64,000 nt of DNA from Bdellovibrionales bacterium GWA2_49_15 (GCA_001769855.1 MEPP01000027.1:21072-85071), one strand, 5' to 3'; shown: positions 7,902 through 16,406, numbered from the stretch's first letter. Made by a program: numbers and translations. Notes: generated by a model not told the origin, from the letters alone.

Positions 7902-10400
7902 TTACTTAAAGATGAACTGATTGTGACAGGCCGAGCAGTCCTCGAAACCAGCAAGGTTATGGTTGAGTATCACCGACTTGGATCGATCTTTATAGTGGCA
8001 TGAGACACATTCACTGGACTTCCCTTGATAGACTCCATCACGATGACATTGATCACAACTGAGCACTCGATGACTTCCCCTCAGAGGGAAAGCGGTCAGA
8101 GAGTGTTTGAAGGTTGTGACCTCCCAAAAATCTTGCTTGTGGCATTCTTTGCAGTAGGGAAGGCGTCCGCTATGTTTGTCATCCTTCTGGTGGCAGAGTA
8201 AGCATGCATCCCCGATGCCGCCCAAACGCCGTTGATCCTTGTGACATTCGTCGCACCTGAGCGTGTAGTGAACTCCGGTCAAAAGAAAATCTTTGTGAAA
8301 TTTTTGATCGACTTTCCATTTTTTCGTTTCTTCGGAGTGACATTCAGTGCAGCTATTTCCAAAGTCACCCTTGTGGACATCTTTGTGACATCCTTTGCAA
8401 TTGTTGGTGAGCATGCCATCAAAAATAAATTTATGAATGGGATTGTTGGGGGGATTGCTGAAGAACTCTTCCGTCTTAACATGACATTTGGTGCATTCCG
8501 TCGTTTTATGTTGTCCGATCAGGAGGAAGCTGGTGGTTCCATGGTCAATATTTTTGATTGGTCGAAAGGCCTGATTGGTATGGCAGGTGGCACAGGGTTT
8601 TCTCAAGCTCTCTTTTGTAAATTGATTGAGGTGAACATTCTTATGACAGGCCTCGCATAATCCTTTTTCATCATCATAAAATTGAAAAATTCCTTTTGGG
8701 CGTACGTTAATCCGTTTATAGGTAATAAACTCCTTAGTGGGCCTATGACATTTTTCGCACGAAACTTTGGGGTCGAGATGTTTTCCGTCAAGGGGAAAAC
8801 TGGTTTTGCTATGATCAAATTTCTTGAGGTTCTTAAAGGCATTGCTATCGTGACACTCCATGCATGATTTGCTGGAAAACTTTTCGCTAAATTGCTTCTT
8901 GTGAACATTGGTATGGCACGCCTCACAGAACTGCTTGTCGTCGTACCTGAACTTATAGATCTTATTTTTTTCATTCTTATGGCAGGTGATACATTGGGTT
9001 TTGATATGTGCACCTTCGAGCGGAAATCGGGTATCAATATTGTGATTAAACTTGCCGGCCTTTCTCGTCTCTTTCCATGACGAGGTAACGTGGCAAGCGA
9101 CGCACTTTTGCAGAAGATTTTTCTGGGAGAAGGTTTTCAAGTGTGGGCCTTTGTGACAAATAGCACAGTTATCTTTTTCCAACTCCTGGAATCGGTAAAT
9201 TCTTGGTGACTCCTTATTCGCAAGATCAGTATTGAGGTGGCACTTGATACAGGTGAGTTCAGTGTGCTTCCCATCGACATTAAAACGTGTATCGAGCCTA
9301 TGATTAAAATTGGGAGTTTCCTTGAAGCTCCGCTCATTGTGGCAGGCCTGACATTGCGATAATTTTCCAAATCTGGTCGAGGTAAGACGATCAAAGAGAT
9401 GGATGTCTTTATGGCAGGAAATGCAGGCCGCTTGCAGGCCTTTCCATTGATAAGGGATGACCTTGGTCGGGCCACTCAACATTTTATAACTTGTTTCGGC
9501 AGGGAGAGGTGCCTGCTTGTGGCACTTGACACAGGTAATTTCCAAATGCTTTGCATTGATGCGCAGGCCAGTGACGGCATGTTTGAAAGTCGGGATCTTC
9601 CACGAACCCTGCTCATGACATTTTGAGCATTGCCCATCGTTGTATTTTTGCGAGAGGGTGCCAAGGTGAAAAGGCCTGTGGCAAGATAAGCAATTTTCAG
9701 TTTTTAAATTTTCCCACTTATATATAGCAGGACCGATCTTTTCGCCTTCAGGAGTATGGCACTTACCGCAGGACATCTCGACATGCTTGCCCTCCAGCTT
9801 AAATTTTGAGCTAACAAAATGATCAAAATTGGAGGTGCCCTTCCACTTAATTTCAGAGTGACACGCGTTGCAATCTTTAGTTGCGATCTCGCCTTTAAAT
9901 AAATGCACGTCCTGTTTTTTATGGCAGCTGGCGCAGCTTGCGATTAGTCCGGCAAAACGGACATCGTCCTGCCTGATGGCCTTCTTGGTTCTCTTGTCTT
10001 TGTGGCAATCCACACATTTGATCGTCTTATGTTTGCCATACAGAATATGCCCGGTCAGCTCGTGATTAAATTTTTCACCATCGACGAGAGTTGAATCGAA
10101 CTCTCGGCCTTTATGATCACTATGGCATTCAATGCAATGTTTGCTCGCAGAAGCTAAACCATGAAATGACTTTTTACGATCTATGGATTGCTTAATTTCT
10201 TTATGGCAACTTAAACACTGTGAACTCGGCACTCCCTTTCCGGCATTATGACAGGATAAGCAATCAACTTTTTCCAGGTTCTTATGTCCTTCAATCAATG
10301 GGCCCGGTGCCAGGAGCTTATTCAGCAGGCCTTGCTTAACTTCTTCTGCCAGGGTGACCGAAAAAAATAAATAAATAAAAATGAATCCTATTTTTTTCAT
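7902..10400 (-). CDS. Giant multihaem c-type cytochrome, 30 CXXCH motifs, periplasmic
   Basis: The 832-residue product starts with a signal peptide (MKKIGFIFIYLFFSVTLA, cleavage before EE) and has 30 CXXCH motifs by my count. Unlike the neighbouring 37-haem protein, the motifs are spread evenly over the whole length. They fall in a loose repeat of the form F-H-h--F-L-GkH---C--CH (for example FPLDGKHLD and FLLIGQHKT before a haem motif). The His in GKH is a likely distal ligand of a neighbouring haem. It is Lys-rich throughout. The start codon overlaps the stop of the upstream beta-barrel gene (ATGA), so the two are translationally coupled and probably act as a porin-cytochrome unit. Expected location is the periplasm or threaded through the barrel; this is inference. 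Confidence 0.93.
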   Translation of the reverse strand: MKKIGFIFIYLFFSVTLAEEVKQGLLNKLLAPGPLIEGHKNLEKVDCLSCHNAGKGVPSSQCLSCHKEIKQSIDRKKSFHGLASASKHCIECHSDHKGREFDSTLVDGEKFNHELTGHILYGKHKTIKCVDCHKDKRTKKAIRQDDVRFAGLIASCASCHKKQDVHLFKGEIATKDCNACHSEIKWKGTSNFDHFVSSKFKLEGKHVEMSCGKCHTPEGEKIGPAIYKWENLKTENCLSCHRPFHLGTLSQKYNDGQCSKCHEQGSWKIPTFKHAVTGLRINAKHLEITCVKCHKQAPLPAETSYKMLSGPTKVIPYQWKGLQAACISCHKDIHLFDRLTSTRFGKLSQCQACHNERSFKETPNFNHRLDTRFNVDGKHTELTCIKCHLNTDLANKESPRIYRFQELEKDNCAICHKGPHLKTFSQKNLLQKCVACHVTSSWKETRKAGKFNHNIDTRFPLEGAHIKTQCITCHKNEKNKIYKFRYDDKQFCEACHTNVHKKQFSEKFSSKSCMECHDSNAFKNLKKFDHSKTSFPLDGKHLDPKVSCEKCHRPTKEFITYKRINVRPKGIFQFYDDEKGLCEACHKNVHLNQFTKESLRKPCATCHTNQAFRPIKNIDHGTTSFLLIGQHKTTECTKCHVKTEEFFSNPPNNPIHKFIFDGMLTNNCKGCHKDVHKGDFGNSCTECHSEETKKWKVDQKFHKDFLLTGVHYTLRCDECHKDQRRLGGIGDACLLCHQKDDKHSGRLPYCKECHKQDFWEVTTFKHSLTAFPLRGSHRVLSCDQCHRDGVYQGKSSECVSCHYKDRSKSVILNHNLAGFEDCSACHNQFIFK

Positions 10401-11719
10401 AGCTGCCCCATGGGGGGCGAACCCTCACGAATAGGAGCTTGACCGCCCTGACCAAAACGATAGGAGATCTTTAACATGATACTGAAAATGGAAACATAGT
10501 TATCCCGAATATTTTGAATCGAAATAATGCCAAACAAGCTTCGATTGAAAAACTTTGTGTAGCTACCTTCACTGATATATGCGATATTCGGCTTTTGGGA
10601 GGCCCGCTGCTCAAATTGAACATCCTGATTGATTGATAATTCTCTAAAATTATTCGAATGCAATAGGCCAAGGCCCAAGAGCAGGTCATTGGAAATGAAA
10701 TTCTTTTTCACGCCTAGATTCGCCGTGCCGCTGATTTCATCCTTGATAATTCTTGGGATGAGGGCCCCAAACTTGAGCTCTGCCATGTTTTTCTTGTCCA
10801 CCTCTCGCAGGCCAACTGACAGTTTCGTTTCGTAAGAGGTCTGGCCATAATCGCTCGGGCTCCGTATGGAAAGTGAAGACTGATGGTAGCGCGAGGATGG
10901 AAGGGTTTCCCTGATATCCTGAACCCTAACGTAGTGGAGAGAGTCGATGGTCGAGAAGGATGCCCGCAGCTTGTATCTGTTGCTAAAATTCGTGGCGTAC
11001 GTCGACCAAAAATTCTGGACATAGACATGGGGTAAAAAATCCAAATACAGAATGGATGAAAAATTTTGTCCGTCGTCCGATTGCAAATTGGTATTGTTAT
11101 AATAGTAGAATCGATCCACCTCAGTTTTGTAAACCTGGCGCACCAATGCATTGATTGAAAAGAAATATCTTTCCCAGCTTTTGCCTTTGTTTTCTAAAGT
11201 GAAGTGCCCTCCATAGGCAGTGACGTCTCTGTTAATTCCTGTGTCTTGTGCTAGCTGTGGATTGAGACCATAGAAAAGTGAAAATTTTGCGGACAGGCCA
11301 AGAAGATTTTTTCTTAGCCCGAAATCAAGTCCATCTAAATAGATTGCACCGGCCTGAGGAAGTGGGAATCTGCCCACTGAAAAATCGACTTCATTACTCT
11401 CTGCTGGTTTGTGAAAACTAAATTGATGCAGCTGGAGCTTGTTTTTTTCCGTTAAGGTTTGTCTTTCTCTGTCCATCTTATCGAAGAAATTTTCTTTATC
11501 GCGTACATCAAGCGTGAAACCGGCCTTGTTCCAGATGAGATCATCAAAGTTCAAATATAACCGCTCGGATAATATGGCAACATCATTGTACCGATCGACT
11601 TGCGAGTCCCTGAAAACCTCTTTAGAGATAAAGGCCCCTGAAATAAATCGGCCAGAGTAACCGGCGTAGGAATTACTCAAAAAAAGAAATGTGATAAAGG
11701 CAACTAAGAAATTGATCAA
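10397..11719 (-). CDS. Outer-membrane beta-barrel partner of the 30-haem cytochrome
   Basis: The 440-residue protein begins at a TTG codon with a signal peptide (INFLVAFITFLFLSNSYA, cleavage before GYS). It then alternates short hydrophobic/aromatic strands with polar turns rich in Tyr, Phe, Asn and Arg, which is typical of a beta-barrel of around 20 strands. There is no haem motif. Its TGA stop overlaps the start of the 30-haem cytochrome by 4 bp. This resembles the pairing of MtrB/PioB/OmbB-type porins with multihaem cytochromes in known extracellular electron-transfer conduits, but I cannot confirm membership of any of those families by eye. Its start faces the cytochrome b-like gene across a 71-bp gap that holds a perfect inverted repeat. 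Confidence 0.75.
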   Translation of the reverse strand: MINFLVAFITFLFLSNSYAGYSGRFISGAFISKEVFRDSQVDRYNDVAILSERLYLNFDDLIWNKAGFTLDVRDKENFFDKMDRERQTLTEKNKLQLHQFSFHKPAESNEVDFSVGRFPLPQAGAIYLDGLDFGLRKNLLGLSAKFSLFYGLNPQLAQDTGINRDVTAYGGHFTLENKGKSWERYFFSINALVRQVYKTEVDRFYYYNNTNLQSDDGQNFSSILYLDFLPHVYVQNFWSTYATNFSNRYKLRASFSTIDSLHYVRVQDIRETLPSSRYHQSSLSIRSPSDYGQTSYETKLSVGLREVDKKNMAELKFGALIPRIIKDEISGTANLGVKKNFISNDLLLGLGLLHSNNFRELSINQDVQFEQRASQKPNIAYISEGSYTKFFNRSLFGIISIQNIRDNYVSIFSIMLKISYRFGQGGQAPIREGSPPMGQL

Positions 11720-11741
11720 TTAGACATCTGCATTTGATTAT

Positions 11742-11756
11742 AGTTTAATGTAAACT
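11742..11756. promoter_or_regulatory. Perfect inverted repeat in divergent promoter region
   Basis: AGTTTA-ATG-TAAACT is a perfect 6-bp inverted repeat with a 3-bp spacer, in the 71-bp gap between the porin gene (minus) and the cytochrome b-like gene (plus). It is placed to act as an operator shared by both transcripts. Confidence 0.4.
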
Positions 11757-11790
11757 GATTCGAAGTGATGAACACAATCCGAAGTATATT

Positions 11791-12633
11791 ATGAAGCTCA
11801 CCGTTTACAAATTAATTTATGTGACCATCAGTTTTTTTTTAGCATACGAATATGCCGTTTTAAACGGATTCTTTTTGTCAGAAAGCTTTATCGCGAAGGC
11901 TTTGATCATCTTTGCGCCCCAAAATAAGATAAATCTAAGTCCCGCTCCCGGATATCCGCTGAGTTTTTTACTCGGTTGCCTGGGCTTTAGTCTGTTACTT
12001 TTGATGAATGTATATTCGCTAAGAAAAAGAAGCGGTCTATTTAAAAGGTTCGGGCCTCTCTCCGCATGGCTGGAATTTCATATTTTTTGCGGAATCCTTG
12101 GGACGATATTAATTATCTTTCATTGTAACTTTAAGGTGCACGGCTTGGTTTCGATCAGCTTCTGGAGCATGATTATTTCTTCCACCAGTGGCATCTTTGG
12201 CAAGTACGTCTATGTACAAACGCTTCAAAAGAAAGAAGAAATTAAAAATTATATTTCGACTTTGAAAGATGAATTTATTCAAAGACATGCAACGAAATTC
12301 ACCCCAGATGATTTTGTACTGATTTTTCAGCATGCCTTTAAGGCCGCAGGTGTCAGTGATAATGTAAATAATCCTTTTATAGCCTTCTTTTCTTCGGTCA
12401 AGGCCGAAGCCATGCTGCTTTTCACAAACCCTGCAAAGCGCTTTGGCCTGGATAAGAAAGAAGGTGAATTTCTGAAAATACTTGGAAGAGAAAACCGGCG
12501 GGCGGTCCTGCTCGAACCTTTCAAACTCCTACTTGGCTACTGGCACTCCTTTCATTTTCCTTTTGCGATTTTTATGTATCTTGTCGCCTTTATTCATATT
12601 GCCGTCGCTTTGCTCTTTCGAGTCACGCATTAG
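11791..12633 (+). CDS. Integral membrane dihaem cytochrome b-like protein
   Basis: The 280-residue protein has about five hydrophobic helices (roughly 7-28, 53-73, 92-112, 120-140 and 248-275). Two of them carry paired His residues exactly 14 positions apart: H97/H111 and H255/H269. This spacing is that of the bis-His haem b ligands in bc1-type cytochrome b, so a dihaem quinol-oxidising or quinone-reducing subunit is likely. A soluble, charged loop of about 100 residues lies between the helix pairs. Extra His at 117 and 252 are also near the membrane edges. It is divergent from the porin/30-haem cytochrome pair and could link the quinone pool to periplasmic haems. The family name is not certain; the haem assignment rests on the His pattern. 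Confidence 0.7.
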   Translation: MKLTVYKLIYVTISFFLAYEYAVLNGFFLSESFIAKALIIFAPQNKINLSPAPGYPLSFLLGCLGFSLLLLMNVYSLRKRSGLFKRFGPLSAWLEFHIFCGILGTILIIFHCNFKVHGLVSISFWSMIISSTSGIFGKYVYVQTLQKKEEIKNYISTLKDEFIQRHATKFTPDDFVLIFQHAFKAAGVSDNVNNPFIAFFSSVKAEAMLLFTNPAKRFGLDKKEGEFLKILGRENRRAVLLEPFKLLLGYWHSFHFPFAIFMYLVAFIHIAVALLFRVTH

Positions 12634-12674
12634 AGTATGAGTCTGTCATTGGCTTTTGTGAATGCGATGGCATT

Positions 12675-13127
12675 TTACTCTTTTTCATGGCGGATTTTCG
12701 CCAATGCCCGATTAATGGCCTGGGGAAGCTCGGGGAAGTAGTCAGACTTCCTGAATTTTATCTCTTGGTCAACCTTCCCGGTATCTGCCATGTTTTGAAA
12801 GTGCTTTAAAACCCGGACAATTGGACCGGCCAAGCGATGGGAAAGTATAAGAGTGAGCAGGGCCGATACCATGATCACCACAAAGCTTGCGATTCCCACA
12901 GACCACAATACTTTTTTTAACTGCCAGTCAATGAAGACATAGTAAATATGATCGGCCGGTAGCTGCACATCATTGCCAAGTTTCTCAAGCCCTTTAAAAG
13001 ATTTCAGCAACTCATAAATGATGAAGCAGGCACTCATGGCCACCAAACCCACATTGATCAGAATCAGCTTCAATTGAAAAGCGGGATAGATAAACCATCG
13101 CACTCTTTTCTTGCTTGTCTCATTCAC
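12675..13127 (-). CDS. Small two-helix HAMP-like membrane protein
   Basis: The likely start is GTG at 13127, preceded by a GGAGG ribosome site 8 bases upstream; it overlaps the stop of the desaturase gene by 8 bp (GTGAATGA), so translation is coupled. The 150-residue product has two transmembrane helices (about 13-40 and 70-95) separated by a short periplasmic loop. A HAMP-like segment follows (LSHRLAGPIVRVLKHFQNMA). No kinase, cyclase or methyl-accepting domain follows, so it would be a stand-alone HAMP module that must act through a partner. The overlap with the CarF-like desaturase suggests a functional link, perhaps membrane-state sensing; that is inference. Confidence 0.7.
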   Translation of the reverse strand: MNETSKKRVRWFIYPAFQLKLILINVGLVAMSACFIIYELLKSFKGLEKLGNDVQLPADHIYYVFIDWQLKKVLWSVGIASFVVIMVSALLTLILSHRLAGPIVRVLKHFQNMADTGKVDQEIKFRKSDYFPELPQAINRALAKIRHEKE

Positions 13128-13833
13128 GAGCTTGTCCTCCGCGGTACTTGGCAAAATGCAGATCGGTTCCATTTTTGTAACCGGTAAAATATTTCCTGGC
13201 AATAATATTGACCAAGGGATCAGTCAGGCCATTTAAAAAAGTATAGCTGATATTATCCTCCCGATGATGAAGGGAGTGTTGCTTTTTTGACAAGAGTATC
13301 CTGAGGCGCGCCAGAAAATCCACCACCGGGGATCGCGAATTATGACAGAGATAATGGGAAACTTCCGCCACGGATGACAAGACCCCGATATAGACCAGCG
13401 TAAACAGCAAAACGGAATTTGGAGGAAAAAGAGGGGAGAGGCAGGCCACTAGTCCAAGATAAAAAACCAGCCAAATTTTGGAGCCAGTCTCGACAAAGTA
13501 GACAGCCAAAAGATTATGGTCCTGGTACTTGGGAGTTCGATGATGCAGATGAAAATTGGCGATTAACGGCCCGGCCCATGTTTCATAGCTGTCATTGTGG
13601 TCCATGTACAAATGAACCAGGCCATTAATAAAATCCGTGACTAGAAAGGCCAACAAAAGAGCGATGATTTGCCTCGGCCATCCAATGGAAAACGGCAGCA
13701 ACGCGAGTAGCAGGAAAATCTGTAAGGTGACGTTGCTGAAGGCGATACATTTTCCGAAGATTTTATAAAACCTATTTCGCTCATAGCGTTCCATGGCCAA
13801 ATTGAACTGCTGCTGTTTTAACTCTAGATCCAT
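13120..13833 (-). CDS. CarF/TMEM189-type lipid desaturase (plasmalogen synthesis)
   Basis: The 237-residue membrane protein has the His-cluster pattern of the Kua/TMEM189/CarF family: DFINGLVHLYMDH (H74, H79), FHLHHRTP (H95, H97, H98), HYLCH (H160, H164) and KKQHSLHH (H186, H189, H190). These His residues would bind a di-iron centre. Hydrophobic helices lie around 35-70 and 117-160. In Myxococcus xanthus, CarF is plasmanylethanolamine desaturase, which forms the vinyl-ether bond of plasmalogens and is needed for the singlet-oxygen/light response. The same reaction is likely here given the motifs, but the ether-lipid precursor genes are not in the window. It is divergent from an alpha/beta hydrolase and coupled to a HAMP-like protein. 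Confidence 0.82.
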   Translation of the reverse strand: MDLELKQQQFNLAMERYERNRFYKIFGKCIAFSNVTLQIFLLLALLPFSIGWPRQIIALLLAFLVTDFINGLVHLYMDHNDSYETWAGPLIANFHLHHRTPKYQDHNLLAVYFVETGSKIWLVFYLGLVACLSPLFPPNSVLLFTLVYIGVLSSVAEVSHYLCHNSRSPVVDFLARLRILLSKKQHSLHHREDNISYTFLNGLTDPLVNIIARKYFTGYKNGTDLHFAKYRGGQARE

Positions 13834-13892
13834 TGCTCAACCCTGGGGTTTGATTATGCCCTATGATAGGATGGATTGGGGAGAAAAATAAT

Positions 13893-14696
13893 GTGAAGAC
13901 GATTGAACGTTTAGGAACCAAAATTGCCTATGAAATGAAAGGGACCGGCGCTCCCTTACTACTCTGTCATGGCCTGCTGGACGATGGTTCATTTTGGGAT
14001 GACATCATTCTGAAACTCCAGCAGAAATTTTGCGTGATTGTTCCCGACTTGCGCGGCCACCGGCGCTCACCGGCCAGCACTCCATTCACTCTTTGGGATT
14101 TGGCCGATGACCTGGTCGCAATTCTCGATGCCGAAAAGATCACGGCGGTTCATGCCATTGGTTTTTCCATGGGAGGAATGGCAATCATGCGGATGGCGAT
14201 TAAATATCCCTCGCGCGTGGTAAGTCTGGGACTGCTGAGTACCGCTGCCTGCCAGGAGGGTCTAAAATCTAAAAAAAGAAATCTCCGCATCGCAAGCATA
14301 ATTCGCATCACCGGGCCGCTGCGCATTTTTGAGCCCATCGCCAAAAAGGCGATGTTTGGCCAAGCCTTTTTGCAATCAAGTCCGGACAAAGTTGAGGCCA
14401 TCATGAAAAGTATCCGCCGCCAAAAGGGCCCCTCCGTCGCCCATGCCATCGTCGCGGTTTTCTGTCGCGATGGTATCGTGCCATTCTTGAAAAATATTTC
14501 GGTCCCCACCTTGATTTTAGTCGGTGATCAGGACAGGTCTACCCCGCCAAAATGGGCGGCGGAAATGGCTTCGCACCTGACTCATGCCAAGTTTATTCAG
14601 CTTGAAGGTGTCGGCCATCTGGCCCCGATCGAACGACCCGAGGAGGTGACGAAGCATATTCTCGATCTTGTATGGCCTGAAAAACAGACCAATTGA
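13893..14696 (+). CDS. Alpha/beta-fold hydrolase
   Basis: The 267-residue protein (GTG start at 13893 preceded by GGGGAG; an in-frame ATG lies at 13863) has the standard alpha/beta hydrolase landmarks. These are the oxyanion-side HG in LLLCHGLLDDG, the nucleophile elbow GFSMGG (Ser about 92), the acid in LILVGDQDRSTPP, and the catalytic His in GVGHLAPIERPEEV. A DLRGHRRSP stretch is typical of esterase/epoxide-hydrolase/lactonase-like members. It has no signal peptide, so it is cytoplasmic. The substrate is unknown. Its start region lies 60 bp from the divergent CarF-like desaturase, which might hint at a lipid or ester substrate. Confidence 0.85.
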   Translation: MKTIERLGTKIAYEMKGTGAPLLLCHGLLDDGSFWDDIILKLQQKFCVIVPDLRGHRRSPASTPFTLWDLADDLVAILDAEKITAVHAIGFSMGGMAIMRMAIKYPSRVVSLGLLSTAACQEGLKSKKRNLRIASIIRITGPLRIFEPIAKKAMFGQAFLQSSPDKVEAIMKSIRRQKGPSVAHAIVAVFCRDGIVPFLKNISVPTLILVGDQDRSTPPKWAAEMASHLTHAKFIQLEGVGHLAPIERPEEVTKHILDLVWPEKQTN

Positions 14697-14859
14697 TGCC
14701 CAATGAAGAAAAGGCCCCCCAAGAAGTATGAAAAATATTCCCGCATTCTGACTTTCATGTGTACCGAGGCGGTAAAAGCTCTATAAAGATTGCACGCTCG
14801 GCACATACCTTTGGACAAATTTTCCGTTCCAAAGCAAATTGTGTGGCAAGGTGTAATTG

Positions 14860-16056
14860 ATGAGAATTAAAGGAATATTGTTTGTACTGCTGTGCCTTCT
14901 GCCAGTCCTCAATCTTGGATGGGCAGCGGATGCAGAAGAGGGTGTTAATCCAACGCCCAGGCAAACCTATCTCACCCATAAAGACTCGGTTCTCGGGTTT
15001 TATAATAATTTAAAATTTACTTTGATTGATGTGCGGGATTGGTTCCAGCCGATAGTGGATCGAAAAGATCTTAACGTCGGCCCGCTTCCCCAAGGTTTTC
15101 GACCTTTCTTCGAGGAGGTTAAAAGTACTATTGAGGGGATGGTGGTGGTGGGACAGTCGTGGGGGCTCGGGCTCGGACATTTTAGCGAGCAAGATGCCGG
15201 CCTCTTGGCGCGCATGCAAACGCAGCTCGAGAAGACAATACAATTTAAAACCGATCTGGCGCAGATTGCGCAGATCCTGCGCGCCTCCTCGTCCCCGGCG
15301 CTCGGAGATTACGCTCAGTCCAAGGTGACTGAGCTGACCGCTCGTAACAGTGATCTGCAAAAGGTCATGGCCTCCATGTCTGAATACCGTAACGGTCTCT
15401 TGCCTAATATCTCTTCGCTTTTTGGCGATGAGACCGTTGTCGCCCATCGCTCTTTTAACAATATTGTCCTCTCCCAGGTGAAGCTGACGGCGTCCAACGT
15501 TCCTGACCGGAATTATATTTTAATCTCCGTGGTCGGTGAGGAGCTGGCGCAAATGTCGCCCGAACTCAAAGAGATGTTGCGTGAGATCGTGACGCTTTTG
15601 CAGGAAAAGCGCATGAAAAAGGCCGCCCGTCATTTGCGAAGAGTGATCCGGCACTTGCGGAAGGAACGGAGCACGATCAATGGGAATGTGCTGATTAATT
15701 TTATCCTGCGCTCCCGCTTTTCCTTTCAAAATGCCGATGAAAATTTCGAGATCATCAAGGCCCGCGATCTCTTTGATCGGATCAAGTCAAAGCGAGAGTA
15801 TATAACAAACCTGCAAAAGCAGTGGGCCCTTTGCAATGCTACCGCCACCGCCTGCACCGTTTTGGAGCGGCAGAATTTGGATTCCGAATTTAGAAATCAT
15901 CGTGCCTCCCTGGTCACGCTGTATTCCCGTTTTCAGGAACAGTATCTCAAAATGTTCGAGATGTATGAGTCACTCCAGGACCTCATGCCCGAGTACCTCT
16001 ATCTGCACTCCCTCATCAAACGTCAGATCGAAAAAAGCCTGCTGTTTATTTTTTAG
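14860..16056 (+). CDS. Secreted helical protein of unknown function
   Basis: Starts at ATG 14860 after an AAGGTG ribosome site; a signal peptide (MRIKGILFVLLCLLPVLNLGWAADA) is clear. The mature part of about 370 residues is almost all helix-forming with heptad-like stretches. A basic patch near residue 250 has the sequence EKRMKKAARHLRRVIRHLRK. Two Cys occur close together near 330 (LCNATATACTVL) and could form a disulfide. I do not recognise the family. The upstream 163-bp gap has an imperfect stem (CTTTGGA...TCCAAAG, 14809-14834), possibly regulatory. Confidence 0.7.
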   Translation: MRIKGILFVLLCLLPVLNLGWAADAEEGVNPTPRQTYLTHKDSVLGFYNNLKFTLIDVRDWFQPIVDRKDLNVGPLPQGFRPFFEEVKSTIEGMVVVGQSWGLGLGHFSEQDAGLLARMQTQLEKTIQFKTDLAQIAQILRASSSPALGDYAQSKVTELTARNSDLQKVMASMSEYRNGLLPNISSLFGDETVVAHRSFNNIVLSQVKLTASNVPDRNYILISVVGEELAQMSPELKEMLREIVTLLQEKRMKKAARHLRRVIRHLRKERSTINGNVLINFILRSRFSFQNADENFEIIKARDLFDRIKSKREYITNLQKQWALCNATATACTVLERQNLDSEFRNHRASLVTLYSRFQEQYLKMFEMYESLQDLMPEYLYLHSLIKRQIEKSLLFIF

Positions 16057-16133
16057 ACGGCCCAACTAGCTGATTCACGGATGACCTGTCTAAATTGGCA
16101 CCAGCTATTTCCTGGGGGGCTGAAAAAATTACT

Positions 16134-16145
16134 AAGGGGCCCCTT
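16134..16145. other. 12-bp perfect palindrome
   Basis: AAGGGGCCCCTT lies in the gap after the helical secreted protein, followed by AAAAATTCTT. It could be a weak terminator or a binding site for the small downstream gene. Confidence 0.3.
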
Positions 16146-16202
16146 AAAAATTCTTACTTCGTTTAAGCTGGTTAGGAGGTTAACTTCTGATAAGGAGGTC
16201 CG

Positions 16203-16397
16203 ATGAAGATAACTCAAGTTGCCACCACACAAGACGAGGCCTTAAACCAGGCCATTTTACTTCAAGACGCTGCCAAAGAGGAAATTAAGAATGGCGATCT
16301 CAGCAAGGCCAAGCTGTTTTTGAAGCTGGCGCAGGATTTGTTCCGTCTGATTCCCGACCTGCCCAATGTTCCCTTTAATCAAGAAGACGTAGCGTAG
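16203..16397 (+). CDS. Small helical protein, 64 residues, with a very strong ribosome site
   Basis: The ATG is preceded by TAAGGAGGTCCG, a near-perfect Shine-Dalgarno match, and a second AGGAGG lies about 23 bases further upstream. The product is acidic and helical (AILLQDAAKEEIKNGDLSKA, then LFLKLAQDLF), resembling a single TPR-like helix pair. No signal peptide or membrane segment. A clear terminator follows the stop, so this is a self-contained transcription unit, probably well expressed. The family is unknown. Confidence 0.75.
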   Translation: MKITQVATTQDEALNQAILLQDAAKEEIKNGDLSKAKLFLKLAQDLFRLIPDLPNVPFNQEDVA

Positions 16398-16406
16398 CTA
16401 TAAAAC

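Noticed and set aside
14703-14786. 27-codon reading frame (MKKRPPKKYEKY...) after the hydrolase gene
   Set aside because: No Shine-Dalgarno site and too short to support without conservation; recorded in case a homologue is found.
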